Shown: positions 8,853-17,787 of the stretch, piece after piece
Numbering within the stretch: the first letter of the stretch is position 1
Layout of the letters: every line of letters begins with the position of its first letter
From: Caldalkalibacillus salinus
Lineage (GTDB): Bacteria > Bacillota > Bacilli > Caldalkalibacillales > JCM-10596
NCBI RefSeq assembly: GCF_016745835.1
Contig: NZ_JAERVL010000006.1
Coordinates: 124,001-188,000, forward strand
DNA: 64,000 nucleotides
Direction of reading: 5' to 3'
Notes under the pieces: model-generated
What the model was told of the DNA's origin: nothing
The model's input: the letters and a program-made list of their open reading frames with translations, nothing else
The model's database searches: none
Position numbers and translations under genes: made by a program

Positions 8853-10157
8853 TTAGGTATTGATCGCTTTGACCTCCAATGTTTGCACGTGGTGTCCTTC
8901 AAGCTTTAATGCCTTAAATTCGTAATGGCCGTATGTTATCTTTTGGCCTTCCTTGATATTCATATTCTGCGTGAGTACCCATCCTCCAATGGTATCGATT
9001 TCTTTCGCTTCAATATGAATGCCCAACACTTCATTAACCTCAGTCACAAGGACTTTGCCGTCAAATATATAGTGATCGTGCCCCTTTTTTACTATCCTTG
9101 GTTTCTCATTGACGTCGAATTCGTCTTGTATTTCACCTACAATCTCCTCCAGTATATCCTCTACTGTCACAAGTCCAGACGTCCCCCCATACTCGTCAAT
9201 TAATATAGCAAGGTGGCGTCTTTCCTTCTGCATTCGTATTAATAAGTCGTGTATCGGTATGGTCTCTAAGACTTCAATTACGGGACGGACGTAGTCATTG
9301 AGTGAATGTGGCTCTATCTCCTCAACCGTTAATCTAACGTGATCCTTGAGGACTTCTTTAATATTGACCATCCCTAAGATGGTGTCTTTGTCGTTATCCA
9401 TAACAGGATAACGTGTAAACGGCTTTTCCTGAGCCATTCTTAAAACACCCTCAATATCGTCTTCTAAGGAAATGGTAATCATCTCTGTTCTCGGTACCAT
9501 GACCTCTCTGGCTATCCGATTATCGAATTCAAATATTTTATTGACATAGTGATATTCAGACTGGTTAATTTCCCCGCTTTGATAGCTTTCTGTTAAAATG
9601 ATTCTTAATTCTTCTTCACTATGCACGACTTCATGCTCGGAAGCGGGTTGTAGCCCGAATAAACCGACGAAAAATCTGGCTGATCCATTCAGTGCCCATA
9701 TAAATGGATACATCAATTTATAGAATAATATCAAAGGCGGTGAGAGCAACAAAGTGACTTTCTCTGCCTTTTGAATGGCGACGGTTTTGGGTGCTAACTC
9801 TCCAATCACCACATGTAAAAACGTAATCGTTATAAAAGCGATCGCAAAAGAAAGAATATGTGAGACGGAGCTTGGTAGATTTAAGTCGTGAAAGAGCGGG
9901 TTCAACATACGCTCAACTGTCGGTTCTCCTAACCAACCCAAACCTAGAGCCGTGATGGTAATACCGAGTTGACACGCTGATAGATAGCCATCAAGGTTAG
10001 AGAGGACTTTTTTAGCCGCTTGTGCTCTCTTGTTTCCTTCATCCGCCAGTTGTTCGATTCTTGTGCTTCTTATCTTAACGACGGCAAACTCAGCCGCAAC
10101 GAAAAAAGCCGTGAAAATAATTAATATCGCCACTAAAATTAAGTTAATGATAATCAA
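8853..10157 (-). CDS. CNNM/CorC-family membrane protein with CBS pair (HlyC/CorC-like)
   Basis: Family linked to Mg2+ or Co2+ efflux and often mislabelled hemolysin. Domains in order over 434 residues: N-terminal DUF21 membrane domain (about 1-190, with GITITALGLGWLGEPTVE and VIGELAPKTVAI), two CBS motifs (about 205-335, VMVPRTEMITI and HLAILIDEYGGTSGLVTVED), and a C-terminal CorC/HlyC transporter-associated domain (about 350-430, TIGGWVLTQ). The start is a TTG at 10157 with TTGGAG five bases upstream. A nine-codon open frame begins 16 bases earlier and overlaps it, which may couple translation. Confidence 0.9.
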   Translation of the reverse strand: MIIINLILVAILIIFTAFFVAAEFAVVKIRSTRIEQLADEGNKRAQAAKKVLSNLDGYLSACQLGITITALGLGWLGEPTVERMLNPLFHDLNLPSSVSHILSFAIAFITITFLHVVIGELAPKTVAIQKAEKVTLLLSPPLILFYKLMYPFIWALNGSARFFVGLFGLQPASEHEVVHSEEELRIILTESYQSGEINQSEYHYVNKIFEFDNRIAREVMVPRTEMITISLEDDIEGVLRMAQEKPFTRYPVMDNDKDTILGMVNIKEVLKDHVRLTVEEIEPHSLNDYVRPVIEVLETIPIHDLLIRMQKERRHLAILIDEYGGTSGLVTVEDILEEIVGEIQDEFDVNEKPRIVKKGHDHYIFDGKVLVTEVNEVLGIHIEAKEIDTIGGWVLTQNMNIKEGQKITYGHYEFKALKLEGHHVQTLEVKAINT

Positions 10158-10173
10158 AGTGCTCCAAGATCAT
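10144..10173 (-). other. Possible nine-codon leader frame overlapping the CNNM start
   Basis: ATG at 10173 opens a frame of nine codons (MILEHFDYH) ending in TAA at 10144-10146, just past the TTG start of the CNNM gene at 10157. A strong GGAGGTG lies 14 bases before this ATG, rather far. It may simply be chance. Confidence 0.25.
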
Positions 10174-10318
10174 GTCGATCTCGGTTTCACCTCCATCCGT
10201 TCATAACCACTCATTTTATATTGTACATTTACACCGCTATTTATGAACGAATGAGACAAACATCATCTCCTACCCGTATAGGTGGCATGGATTTCAGATG
10301 GACCATTGGAGTCTCTAC

Positions 10319-10777
10319 TTAATAAATATTTGACTCTGTCTTATCAATCATGATTTCTGTTGCCTCGACAAGATGTGCGCCAAATGTTGTACTTGAGTGG
10401 CTCCAAATCATTAATTTGTCCCCACTATTTAATTCTGAAATGGATGCTTCTTTTCTTTCAACGAACCCTTCATCGTCAGTTATTTTATAGAACTTAGTAT
10501 TTTTAGTAATCAATATAGGAAATTTTTCATGAATAGCTGAATTCACCGAGAATTCGTTCACTGAGAGTTCGTAGTCATACCTTAAATTTCTAATAAGAGT
10601 ATCAAACCAAATATCATTTTTTGTTAGTTTATACTCTTTTACACTGTTTAGTATGGCAACATCTCTTGATTCTCTTGTATAATCTTGAGGAATATAAGTG
10701 AAATACCAAATGAAAATGATTGAGGCAACCAATAGACCTGATACTAGATATAAAAACAACTTGGAAATTTTCTTCAA
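10319..10777 (-). CDS. Uncharacterised single-pass membrane protein
   Basis: No family recognised. TTG at 10777 is taken as start because GGAGGTG lies seven bases upstream; the upstream in-frame ATG falls within that site. The 152-residue product has an N-terminal membrane helix (about 7-28, ending WYFTYIPQDY) and an outside domain of about 120 residues, which ends VEATEIMIDK. It could be an exported anchored protein. It is clearly more AT-rich than its neighbours, and the same frame stays open upstream to 11089, so this may be foreign or decaying DNA. Confidence 0.6.
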   Translation of the reverse strand: MKKISKLFLYLVSGLLVASIIFIWYFTYIPQDYTRESRDVAILNSVKEYKLTKNDIWFDTLIRNLRYDYELSVNEFSVNSAIHEKFPILITKNTKFYKITDDEGFVERKEASISELNSGDKLMIWSHSSTTFGAHLVEATEIMIDKTESNIY

Positions 10778-11115
10778 GATTCGCACCTCCATTAATATTA
10801 GACGGCAATATCCACTAAAAGTTATGAATTTTTTTAGTCTACTGTAGCTGCTGCCATGAATCACTTGGAAGCTGGCAAATTGGATGCGGCCCTTTGGTCC
10901 GTCTGTATTTTTTAAAACGAAAAATTCTTCTAAACCATTTATTCTAAGAGCATCTACGAAGATGAGAGCTGAAAGCAGTGTGAACAGTTCACGTACAGCT
11001 GTTATCCAATTACAGTAGAGGTTATAGACGTTACAAAGCCATTCCCCGATAAAAGGGAATGGCTTGTAGTGGCTTCCGCAAAGCCGGTATCATCGCTGTA
11101 AGGTTCAGTCTACTA
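10778..11115. other. Intergenic region downstream of glcF
   Basis: No supported gene. The minus-strand frame of the downstream orphan continues without a stop for 75 codons above its GTG at 10864, up to a TGA at 11090-11092, but has no good start. A 10958-11005 stretch on the plus strand can fold into a long imperfect hairpin (GATGAGAGCTG against CAGCTGTTATC, with inner GTGAA/TTCAC). A second hairpin lies at 11036-11065. Confidence 0.45.
11036..11065 (-). terminator. Hairpin 3' of glcF, possible terminator
   Basis: Perfect 11-bp arms AAGCCATTCCC and GGGAATGGCTT with an eight-base loop, 50 bases after the glcF stop. On the minus strand it is followed by only a short T-run, so termination may be weak or factor-dependent. 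Confidence 0.45.
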
Positions 11116-12558
11116 TTATTTCTTTTGTATCATGTCCTCGTATAGCACATCGGCAATATGTACCGCTTGAAGATGACGATCGGGGCGGCCAAATTTGCGG
11201 ATACCCAGTTTCATTTGTAACAAGCAACCGGGGTTAGAAGTGACAATAGTGATGGCCTCGGTCGCATTCACTTGTTCCATTTTATCGGCAAGGATGTGAG
11301 TGGCCATCTCTGATTCAATAAGGTTATAGATACCGGCTGATCCACAACAGTGATCGGCCTGGGGCAGTTCAATATAGCTGTTCTCATCAACCGATTTCAA
11401 TAACTTGCGTGGGGCTTCATGAACATTCATCCCGTGTCTCAGATGACATGAATCCTGATAGGTCATTAGGTTAAGTTTTGCCCTATTTTTCTGCGTTTTT
11501 TGGGTTTTGGTGCCTTGATCCACTAACCAACTTGATAAATCCTGTATGCATTCAGCAAAACGAACGGCCCGGTCATGCCATTCGGGCTCATGAGCCAGCA
11601 AGTGAGGATACTGCTGTAAAAAGGCCCCACATCCACCCGCATTGGTGATGATCGGTATGAGTGAGTCTTTGTCCTGAATCGCATGGCACGCTTGTTCGAA
11701 TGCGGCGATGTTTTGTTTCGCTAATGATTGAGCCTTGTCAAACTCTCCAGCGTGAGCATGAAGGGCACCACAACACGTTTGCTGCTGGGGCACGGTAGGG
11801 TTTCCCCCTCTATGCTTCAATAGTTTGAGGGTGCGCTCATTCGTTTCGTGAAACATGACGTCCATGATACACCCTGTGAAGAACGCCACAGGGTGTTTGA
11901 CATGTTCGGGGTGTTTAGGGTTCGGAGCCTGTTCGTCATATTCAGGATGGTCGGTATGATTGGTGGCATTTTGGTGTAAATGTGCTTTTCTTTCCCTCCT
12001 CGACTGCCATAGTGTCCGGGGTGATGGCATACGTGGCATAACGGCTTCCATTTCTAAAAAGGGCTGCCATTTTTTATTGATCTTTTTTAAGAGCGATAAG
12101 AGACCTGATTGTCTCACAACCCATTGGATACCGAAGCGTTGATAAGCCCATAACATGACACCCATCCCTTTCAGCCAGCGCTGGTGAGGTATCAGTGTCT
12201 TAAAAAAGAAGCTGCGTAGCATGCTGACGGGCCAGGAGTACCGCTTGCGCTTAGCCATGATGGCCCGTGCCTCTTCTAATATCTGTCCATATTGTACACC
12301 TGAAGGACATGCGGATTCACAGGCACGACATCCTAGACATAGACTCAGTTCCCGTTCAAATCGCTCACTCGGTTCTAGTTGTCCGTCTACGACGGCTTGA
12401 ATTAACGCAATTCTTCCTCTGGGTGAGGAGGCTTCATTTCTCCCCGTTTGAATAAACGTGGGGCAGGTCGGCTGACAAAAGCCACAACGCGTACAATTTC
12501 TTAGCTCATCCACATTTTCGAAATGTTGAAAGTCCTGGGCCGTATTGTTTAGATTCAT
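11116..12558 (-). CDS. glcF: GlcF-type iron-sulfur subunit of a 2-hydroxyacid oxidase
   Basis: Electron-transfer subunit that works with the FAD subunit GlcD to oxidise glycolate or D-lactate and pass electrons to the respiratory chain. The 480 residues begin with two 4Fe-4S ferredoxin motifs (RCGFCQPTCPTF near 21-32 and CLGCRACESACPSG near 75-88), then two cysteine-rich CCG domains (TCCGALHAHAG and DHCCGSAGIYN, the latter after YQDSCHLRHG). ATG overlaps the glcD stop as ATGA. Last gene of the long murQ operon. The substrate is not fixed by sequence; D-lactate is suggested by context because MurQ releases it. Confidence 0.9.
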   Translation of the reverse strand: MNLNNTAQDFQHFENVDELRNCTRCGFCQPTCPTFIQTGRNEASSPRGRIALIQAVVDGQLEPSERFERELSLCLGCRACESACPSGVQYGQILEEARAIMAKRKRYSWPVSMLRSFFFKTLIPHQRWLKGMGVMLWAYQRFGIQWVVRQSGLLSLLKKINKKWQPFLEMEAVMPRMPSPRTLWQSRRERKAHLHQNATNHTDHPEYDEQAPNPKHPEHVKHPVAFFTGCIMDVMFHETNERTLKLLKHRGGNPTVPQQQTCCGALHAHAGEFDKAQSLAKQNIAAFEQACHAIQDKDSLIPIITNAGGCGAFLQQYPHLLAHEPEWHDRAVRFAECIQDLSSWLVDQGTKTQKTQKNRAKLNLMTYQDSCHLRHGMNVHEAPRKLLKSVDENSYIELPQADHCCGSAGIYNLIESEMATHILADKMEQVNATEAITIVTSNPGCLLQMKLGIRKFGRPDRHLQAVHIADVLYEDMIQKK

Positions 12559-13967
12559 GCGCCGATCACGATCCTTTTTCTGGACGCTTTGGCAAACACT
12601 TTACCGGGATTCATAATGCCCGTCGGGTCTAAGGCTTGCTTAAGGCTCTTCATCACCGCGATGCCACTCTCTCCTAGCTTCCATTCCAGATAAGGTGATT
12701 TAACCACACCGACACCATGCTCCCCCGTTATGGTGCCACCCATCTCTAAAGCTGTGGCGAAAATGTCTTCAAACGCTTGCTCCACGCGATGAATCTCTGC
12801 TTCATCCCGACTGTCTGTGACACAGGTGGGGTGCAAATTCCCATCCCCTGCATGACCGAACGTGCAGATTTGAACGTCATACTTGTCGGCAATCTTATTA
12901 ATGGCTCGGACCATATCAGCCAGTTTTGACCTAGGTACGGTGGCATCTTCGAGTATCGTTGTCGGTTTCAAACGGGACAAAGCGGTTAATGCGGAGCGTC
13001 TCGCGGTCGTTAAGCGCTGACCTTCTTCATCGTTCTGAGCGACTTGAACGGACACGGCATTCGCTTGCTCGCAAATAGTGCGTATTTTTTCAATATCTCT
13101 ATTGACGATGGCTGGTGCACCATCCTGTTCAATGAGTAAAACGGCACCTATATCTGTGGGAAGACCCAGTTTGGCATAAGCTTCGACGGCTTGAATGGTT
13201 CTCTGATCCATAAACTCCAAAGTGGCTGGAATCATTCTCTGGGCGATGATGTCCGACACCGTTTGAGCGGCCTGTTCCATGGTGTTAAACCAGGCGAGCA
13301 TGGTCCGTTTCGTCTCGGGCAGGGGCAACAGCTTTAGGGTAGCCTCCGTGACAATGCCTAACGTGCCTTCTGAACCAACGAGGAGTTTAGTCAAATCGTA
13401 CCCCGCTACATCCTTGGCCAGTTTGCCCCCTGTATGCAGGACATCTCCGTTGGCGAGCACCACTTCGAGACCTAAGACATAATCCTTCGTCACCCCATAC
13501 TTCAATCCCCGTAAGCCCCCAGAGCATTCACTAATGTTTCCTCCTAAGGTGGAAATCTTCATGCTACTCGGGTCAGGGGGATAGAACAGCTGACGCTCCT
13601 CCATCTGTTCGATGAAGAACTGTGTGTTCACACCGGGCTGGACTCGTGCACATACGTTTTCCTCATCCACCTCTATGATCTGATTCATGTGATCAAAGAG
13701 GAGGACAATTCCTCCCTCTAGTGGCACCGTTCCAGCACATAAATTTGTGCCTGCGCCTCTGGGAACGATTGGGATGTGATGGGTTCGACATAAGCGAACG
13801 ATTTGTTGAACCTCTTTCGTGTGACGTGGTTTGACAACGGCGTCAGGTAAGGATTGATACTGCGGTGTAGCGTCATAGGAATATGAGAGGCGAGTGACGT
13901 CGTCATCACCCACGTTTCCATCACCTACGATCGTCTTCAGCTGATCGATCACGGCTGATTCTAGCAT
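12555..13967 (-). CDS. glcD: GlcD-type FAD-linked 2-hydroxyacid dehydrogenase subunit
   Basis: FAD-binding oxidase (PCMH/VAO fold) acting on glycolate, D-lactate or similar acids. In 470 residues one sees the FAD-binding segment VPRGAGTNLCAG (about 66-77) and STLGGNISECSGGLRG, then LTKLLVGSEGTLGIVTEA, and the C-terminal HAGDGNLHP and ITGEHGVGVVK motifs of the GlcD/D-lactate dehydrogenase group. ATG at 13967 follows AAGGAGTGG. It starts only 11 bp after the anmK stop and overlaps glcF by four bases, so the pair is part of the muropeptide operon rather than a separate glycolate operon. Confidence 0.92.
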   Translation of the reverse strand: MLESAVIDQLKTIVGDGNVGDDDVTRLSYSYDATPQYQSLPDAVVKPRHTKEVQQIVRLCRTHHIPIVPRGAGTNLCAGTVPLEGGIVLLFDHMNQIIEVDEENVCARVQPGVNTQFFIEQMEERQLFYPPDPSSMKISTLGGNISECSGGLRGLKYGVTKDYVLGLEVVLANGDVLHTGGKLAKDVAGYDLTKLLVGSEGTLGIVTEATLKLLPLPETKRTMLAWFNTMEQAAQTVSDIIAQRMIPATLEFMDQRTIQAVEAYAKLGLPTDIGAVLLIEQDGAPAIVNRDIEKIRTICEQANAVSVQVAQNDEEGQRLTTARRSALTALSRLKPTTILEDATVPRSKLADMVRAINKIADKYDVQICTFGHAGDGNLHPTCVTDSRDEAEIHRVEQAFEDIFATALEMGGTITGEHGVGVVKSPYLEWKLGESGIAVMKSLKQALDPTGIMNPGKVFAKASRKRIVIGA

Positions 13968-13978
13968 TTTACCACTCC

Positions 13979-15184
13979 TTATACGCTCCCTTGGTTTAAT
14001 AGATAACGGGAGGGGATGACCAGTTTACCCATAGAGACCTCTTTCGTAGCCCCAGTTGCTGTGGGTATCGTGTTCGCCTCTCCGTTTAAAAAGGCGTAGC
14101 CTAACAAAGCAAAAGCGACCGCCTCTTTGGCTTCACTTGTGATGGGGGTGACGTCGTCCATTTTATGAACATCCACATCAAGCGCCTCTTGTAGTCCTGC
14201 CATGATACGAGGATTTTGAGCGCCCCCACCCCCAACGAGCAATTCTTCAATGTTTACTCGCTTAACGGTGTCAAACTGTAGGGCTTGAGAGATCGACTCA
14301 ATCGTGTACTGTGTGGCCGTAGCGACCCGATCGGGGATAGACAGACCTCTGTGCTCCCCTTCCTTCCATCGTGCTTCAATCCACGTTTGGTTGTAACGCT
14401 CTCTTCCAGTGCTTTTAGGAGGGGCTGCTTGGAGGTATTCATCACGGTCTAACAAGTCCTGCAACCAGTCATGATCCACCCTGCCCTGACCGGCCAATTG
14501 TCCATCCTGATCGTACGTCTGTTGTCCCTTTGTTGCTCGCTGCACAAACCCGTCGATGAGGACATTCCCGGGACCTGTATCAAAAGCGATGATGTCATCC
14601 TCTTGATGGCTGGGTGGCAGTACGGTCATGTTTCCGATCCCGCCAATGTTTAGGAGGATTCTCCCTTTTGAATGGTGACGAAAGAGCAGATTATCGATAA
14701 ACGGCACGAGTGGGGCGCCTTCTCCGCCAGCGGCTATGTCACTAGGACGGAAGTCCCCTACGGTTAATATACCTGTGCGTTCAGCTATTTCAGCTAGCTC
14801 TCCGATTTGCAGTGTAGCGCCCTTTTCGGGCATATGATAGATCGTTTGTCCATGTGAGCTGATAAAGTCGATATCTTCAGGAGACCGCCCCACCGTTTGG
14901 AGTAAGTTTAGTGTGGCCTCAGCGAACTTTTTTCCTAGCCAATGATTCGTTTCGCAGATCAAAGCCACATTTGACGTATCGGGTGAACATAGTTGCAAGA
15001 GTCGTGCTCTTTCTTCAGATGTATAGGCTAACGTTTGAAAGTGTAACAGTTGTGCTTGAACGTCTTTGCCCTTTCCTGTTATCTGGACGAGTGCTGCATC
15101 AATGCCGTCTAAAGACGTCCCTGACATCAAACCGACGGCTAATGTCACCTTCTTTGTCACAACTTCACGAATCCATGTGTCCAT
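13979..15184 (-). CDS. anmK: Anhydro-N-acetylmuramic acid kinase
   Basis: Converts 1,6-anhydro-MurNAc to MurNAc-6-phosphate, feeding MurQ. The 401-residue length is somewhat above the family norm of about 370-390. Diagnostic motifs: VGLMSGTSLDGIDAALV near residues 18-34, SSHGQTIYH, RPSDIAAGGEGAPLVP, NIGGIGN, DTGPGN and the late LLVGGGGAQNP. ATG at 15184 lies within the end of the murR-like gene (20-base overlap) behind GGGGGGAAAGG. Anhydro-sugars come from lytic transglycosylases; the nearby SpoIID-like protein is a possible source. Confidence 0.95.
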   Translation of the reverse strand: MDTWIREVVTKKVTLAVGLMSGTSLDGIDAALVQITGKGKDVQAQLLHFQTLAYTSEERARLLQLCSPDTSNVALICETNHWLGKKFAEATLNLLQTVGRSPEDIDFISSHGQTIYHMPEKGATLQIGELAEIAERTGILTVGDFRPSDIAAGGEGAPLVPFIDNLLFRHHSKGRILLNIGGIGNMTVLPPSHQEDDIIAFDTGPGNVLIDGFVQRATKGQQTYDQDGQLAGQGRVDHDWLQDLLDRDEYLQAAPPKSTGRERYNQTWIEARWKEGEHRGLSIPDRVATATQYTIESISQALQFDTVKRVNIEELLVGGGGAQNPRIMAGLQEALDVDVHKMDDVTPITSEAKEAVAFALLGYAFLNGEANTIPTATGATKEVSMGKLVIPSRYLLNQGSV

Positions 15185-16067
15185 CCTTTCCCCCCTGTTT
15201 TTTATTTGACTTGCTGCCCAAAAAGTGTATCGCTTGTCGTGTTTGATCTAACCACTTGATACTATCCTCATACTCTTCTGAAGCCACACACATATATAAA
15301 ATATCGATGACGTGTAACTGGGCTAAACGAGATGACGTAGCCGCTGATCGAAAGACTGCTTCTTTAGACGCGGAGGTAAACAGGCGTATACTCGCGCGCT
15401 CTGAGACTGAAGTCGTGCCGTACTTGGTTAAACTGATCGTTGTGGCACGCTTCTCATTGGCAAGGTCAATCAATTTGACCACTTCTTCCGTTTGCCCTGA
15501 GAAGGATATACCCATCACCACATCATCTTCGGTTAAGTTAGCCACATGCATGGCCGCCATATGAATATCTGAAAAGGAGACGGCTTCTTTGTTAATACGC
15601 AAGAACTTCTGCTGGGCGTCTAAGGCGATAATACTTGAGGCGCCAACCCCAAAGAAATGGATTCTTCTTGCGCTTAGAATCGCCTCGACGGCTCGGGCTA
15701 AAGCATCAGGGTTGAGCATTTCCTCCGTCTCCGTAATCGCTTGCACACTGTTGCTCGTCATCTTTGACAGCACTTCAGATTGTGATTCATGCGGATGTAT
15801 ATCGCGGTAGCCTTCTTGCTTTGGTTTTTGCAGATCGCCTGCAATTCTAATCTTCAAATCTTGAAACCCTTTTAGCCCCAAGGATTTGCATAGTCTAATC
15901 ACAGCGGCACCACTGGTATTAGTCCGTTCTCCCAGTTCACCGGTGGTACACAGCACAGCGGTATCGGGGTGCTTAAGTATATAGTTTGCGATCTTTCGTT
16001 CTGAAGGTGGCAGACTGGCTAACATTTCTTTGATCATCGTCAGTCCGCCGGTCGTTGACGTGTGCAT
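15165..16067 (-). CDS. murR: MurR/RpiR-family transcriptional regulator
   Basis: Sugar-phosphate-responsive regulator. The N-terminal helix-turn-helix (about 1-77) contains LPPSERKIANYILKHP and TSGAAVIRLCKSLG. A SIS sugar-isomerase domain follows (about 120-260) with GVGASSIIALDAQQKFLR and GISFSGQTEEVV. The 300-residue length fits. It sits between nagZ and anmK, so MurNAc-6-phosphate is the likely effector, as in other MurR proteins. The start is ATG 16067, with AGGAGG 13 bases upstream; a later methionine (MIKEML) is less likely because the conserved GGLTMI would be lost. Confidence 0.88.
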   Translation of the reverse strand: MHTSTTGGLTMIKEMLASLPPSERKIANYILKHPDTAVLCTTGELGERTNTSGAAVIRLCKSLGLKGFQDLKIRIAGDLQKPKQEGYRDIHPHESQSEVLSKMTSNSVQAITETEEMLNPDALARAVEAILSARRIHFFGVGASSIIALDAQQKFLRINKEAVSFSDIHMAAMHVANLTEDDVVMGISFSGQTEEVVKLIDLANEKRATTISLTKYGTTSVSERASIRLFTSASKEAVFRSAATSSRLAQLHVIDILYMCVASEEYEDSIKWLDQTRQAIHFLGSKSNKKQGGKDGHMDS

Positions 16068-16164
16068 AGACTGTATATTCCTCCTCTTGTTTGAGCCGCT
16101 GTGGATGTTGTAGTAATTTTTTAGTGTCTCTCAAAGACTAAAGCTACGGTCTTTATTGTAAAAC

Positions 16165-17787
16165 TTAAAACTTAGGAATCGTGACGGGCATTGTTCCTTT
16201 TGCTTTTTTACGCCCATAGAGAATGTCTGTCGCCACTCTTAAGGCTGGATTGGTAAATTCATAAGTGGCAATATAAATATCTACATTTGGAAAGTGAGCC
16301 AAATCGTATGGGCTGCGCATGGCCATAACGGCCACCTGTACGTTGTCTAGCTGACAAAGTTTTTGAACGAGCTCAGCCTGTGACGACCTCTGGCCGGCCG
16401 TTAACGTTCCGACAATCACGGTGTCATAGTGTGCAGCTTCATCCAGCACATCTTCTATTTCTAATAACGTCGGCTCAGCGGATAAAATGTGTACGGACGC
16501 CTGAGGGTCTACACGCTGCACTTCTGCGCCCAATGTATGATTAGAGAAGCGCTCATCCTCTACCCAAGTCAGATAGGAATTCTCAGGGTAGACCACCAGT
16601 GTCCGATATCCTGTCACTTCAGATGATGGGTTGAGGGGTAAATGATGCTCTCCTTTGACGAGGGTGACCCCTTGTTCATACACATCATGCGCTAATACCT
16701 CATGATCCTGACACCCCACCGTCGAAGGAACGGACAATGTAAATGTATCGGTGATGTCTTCCCATGAGAGATAAGTCTCTTTTAACCTTTTAACTCGACG
16801 GTAAGCTTCATCAATGCGCGCCTGCGAGCATTCCCCCTGAAGCAGCGCCTCTTCAATCGTTTGGATGGCCTCTTTTTGTAATGTAGGCAGGTGCGAAATC
16901 ATCACCAGATCGACCCCTGCTTGAATCGCTTGAAGCGCTCCCTGAGGTGTCCCTACTGTGTCCGCAATCGCCTTCATTTCCATACAATCCGTTGTCACGA
17001 CGCCGTCAAAGCCTAAAGTCTCTCGCAATAATCCGGTTACGATCGATTGGGACAGTGTAGCGGGCCTCCCCTGTGGTTCTAAAGCAGGAAAATCAATGTG
17101 AGCCGTCATCACTGTATCTGCGCCTGCCTGAATACACTGCTTAAAGGGGACGAGTTCGACTTCTTTCAACCGGTCGAGCGAATAGTCTATCTGAGGTAGG
17201 TCTAGATGGGAATCCACATGGGTGTCTCCGTGACCGGGAAAGTGTTTCAACGTTGTGATCACTCCTGCCTCCTGCATGCCTCTCATGGTTGCCTGACCGA
17301 ACCGCGCTACCGATTGAGGATCTTCGCCATAAGAGCGTACACTGATGACGGGATTATACGGATTGTTATTGACATCAACGGTAGGTGCTAGGTTCCAATT
17401 AATGCCCAACGCTTTTAGTTCTATCCCCGTAGCCTTACCCACTTCATAGGCGTACCGTTCTTGGTTTGTTGCACCTAGACACATGGCCCCTGGGAATATG
17501 GTCGTCCCTTCCCCTAGCCTGCGCACAACGCCATTCTCCTGGTCAATACAAATGAGTAGAGGGCGTTCATGTCCCGCTTCTTTAGCTAATTGTTGAAGTT
17601 TCGTCGTCAGTTTCAAGACATCTTGGGTTGTGCCAATATTACGCCCGAAAAGAATGACACCACCCACATACCACTCCGTAATGAGCGTTTCCATCTCCTT
17701 GGAGACTTGCTCGGGACGTTCCGCTTTAAACCCACACACCATGAGCTGGCCGATCTTTCGTCTTAATGCTTCCTTATCCTTCATCAT
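16165..17787 (-). CDS. nagZ: Beta-N-acetylglucosaminidase, GH3, apparently cytoplasmic
   Basis: Removes GlcNAc from GlcNAc-MurNAc(-peptide) fragments. The GH3 N-domain spans about residues 10-340 with CIDQENGVVRRL, the catalytic-loop signature KHFPGHGDTHVDSH near 180 and the nucleophile aspartate in TTDCMEMKAI near 260; a GH3 C-domain follows (LAHDVYEQGVTLV onwards). The N-terminus MMKDKEALRRKIGQL has no signal peptide, in contrast to the exported B. subtilis NagZ (YbbD). Its ATG overlaps the stop of the upstream permease as TAATG, with GGAGG upstream. Length 540 aa, shorter than YbbD. Confidence 0.93.
   Translation of the reverse strand: MMKDKEALRRKIGQLMVCGFKAERPEQVSKEMETLITEWYVGGVILFGRNIGTTQDVLKLTTKLQQLAKEAGHERPLLICIDQENGVVRRLGEGTTIFPGAMCLGATNQERYAYEVGKATGIELKALGINWNLAPTVDVNNNPYNPVISVRSYGEDPQSVARFGQATMRGMQEAGVITTLKHFPGHGDTHVDSHLDLPQIDYSLDRLKEVELVPFKQCIQAGADTVMTAHIDFPALEPQGRPATLSQSIVTGLLRETLGFDGVVTTDCMEMKAIADTVGTPQGALQAIQAGVDLVMISHLPTLQKEAIQTIEEALLQGECSQARIDEAYRRVKRLKETYLSWEDITDTFTLSVPSTVGCQDHEVLAHDVYEQGVTLVKGEHHLPLNPSSEVTGYRTLVVYPENSYLTWVEDERFSNHTLGAEVQRVDPQASVHILSAEPTLLEIEDVLDEAAHYDTVIVGTLTAGQRSSQAELVQKLCQLDNVQVAVMAMRSPYDLAHFPNVDIYIATYEFTNPALRVATDILYGRKKAKGTMPVTIPKF

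Noticed and set aside
10958-11005. Possible group II intron domain V or T-box leader in the plus strand (GATGAGAGCTG ... CAGCTGTTATC)
   Set aside because: The hairpin has no proper domain V geometry (internal loop too large, no GNRA loop), no intron protein is nearby, and the T-box UGGNACCGCG element is missing with no downstream gene in that direction.
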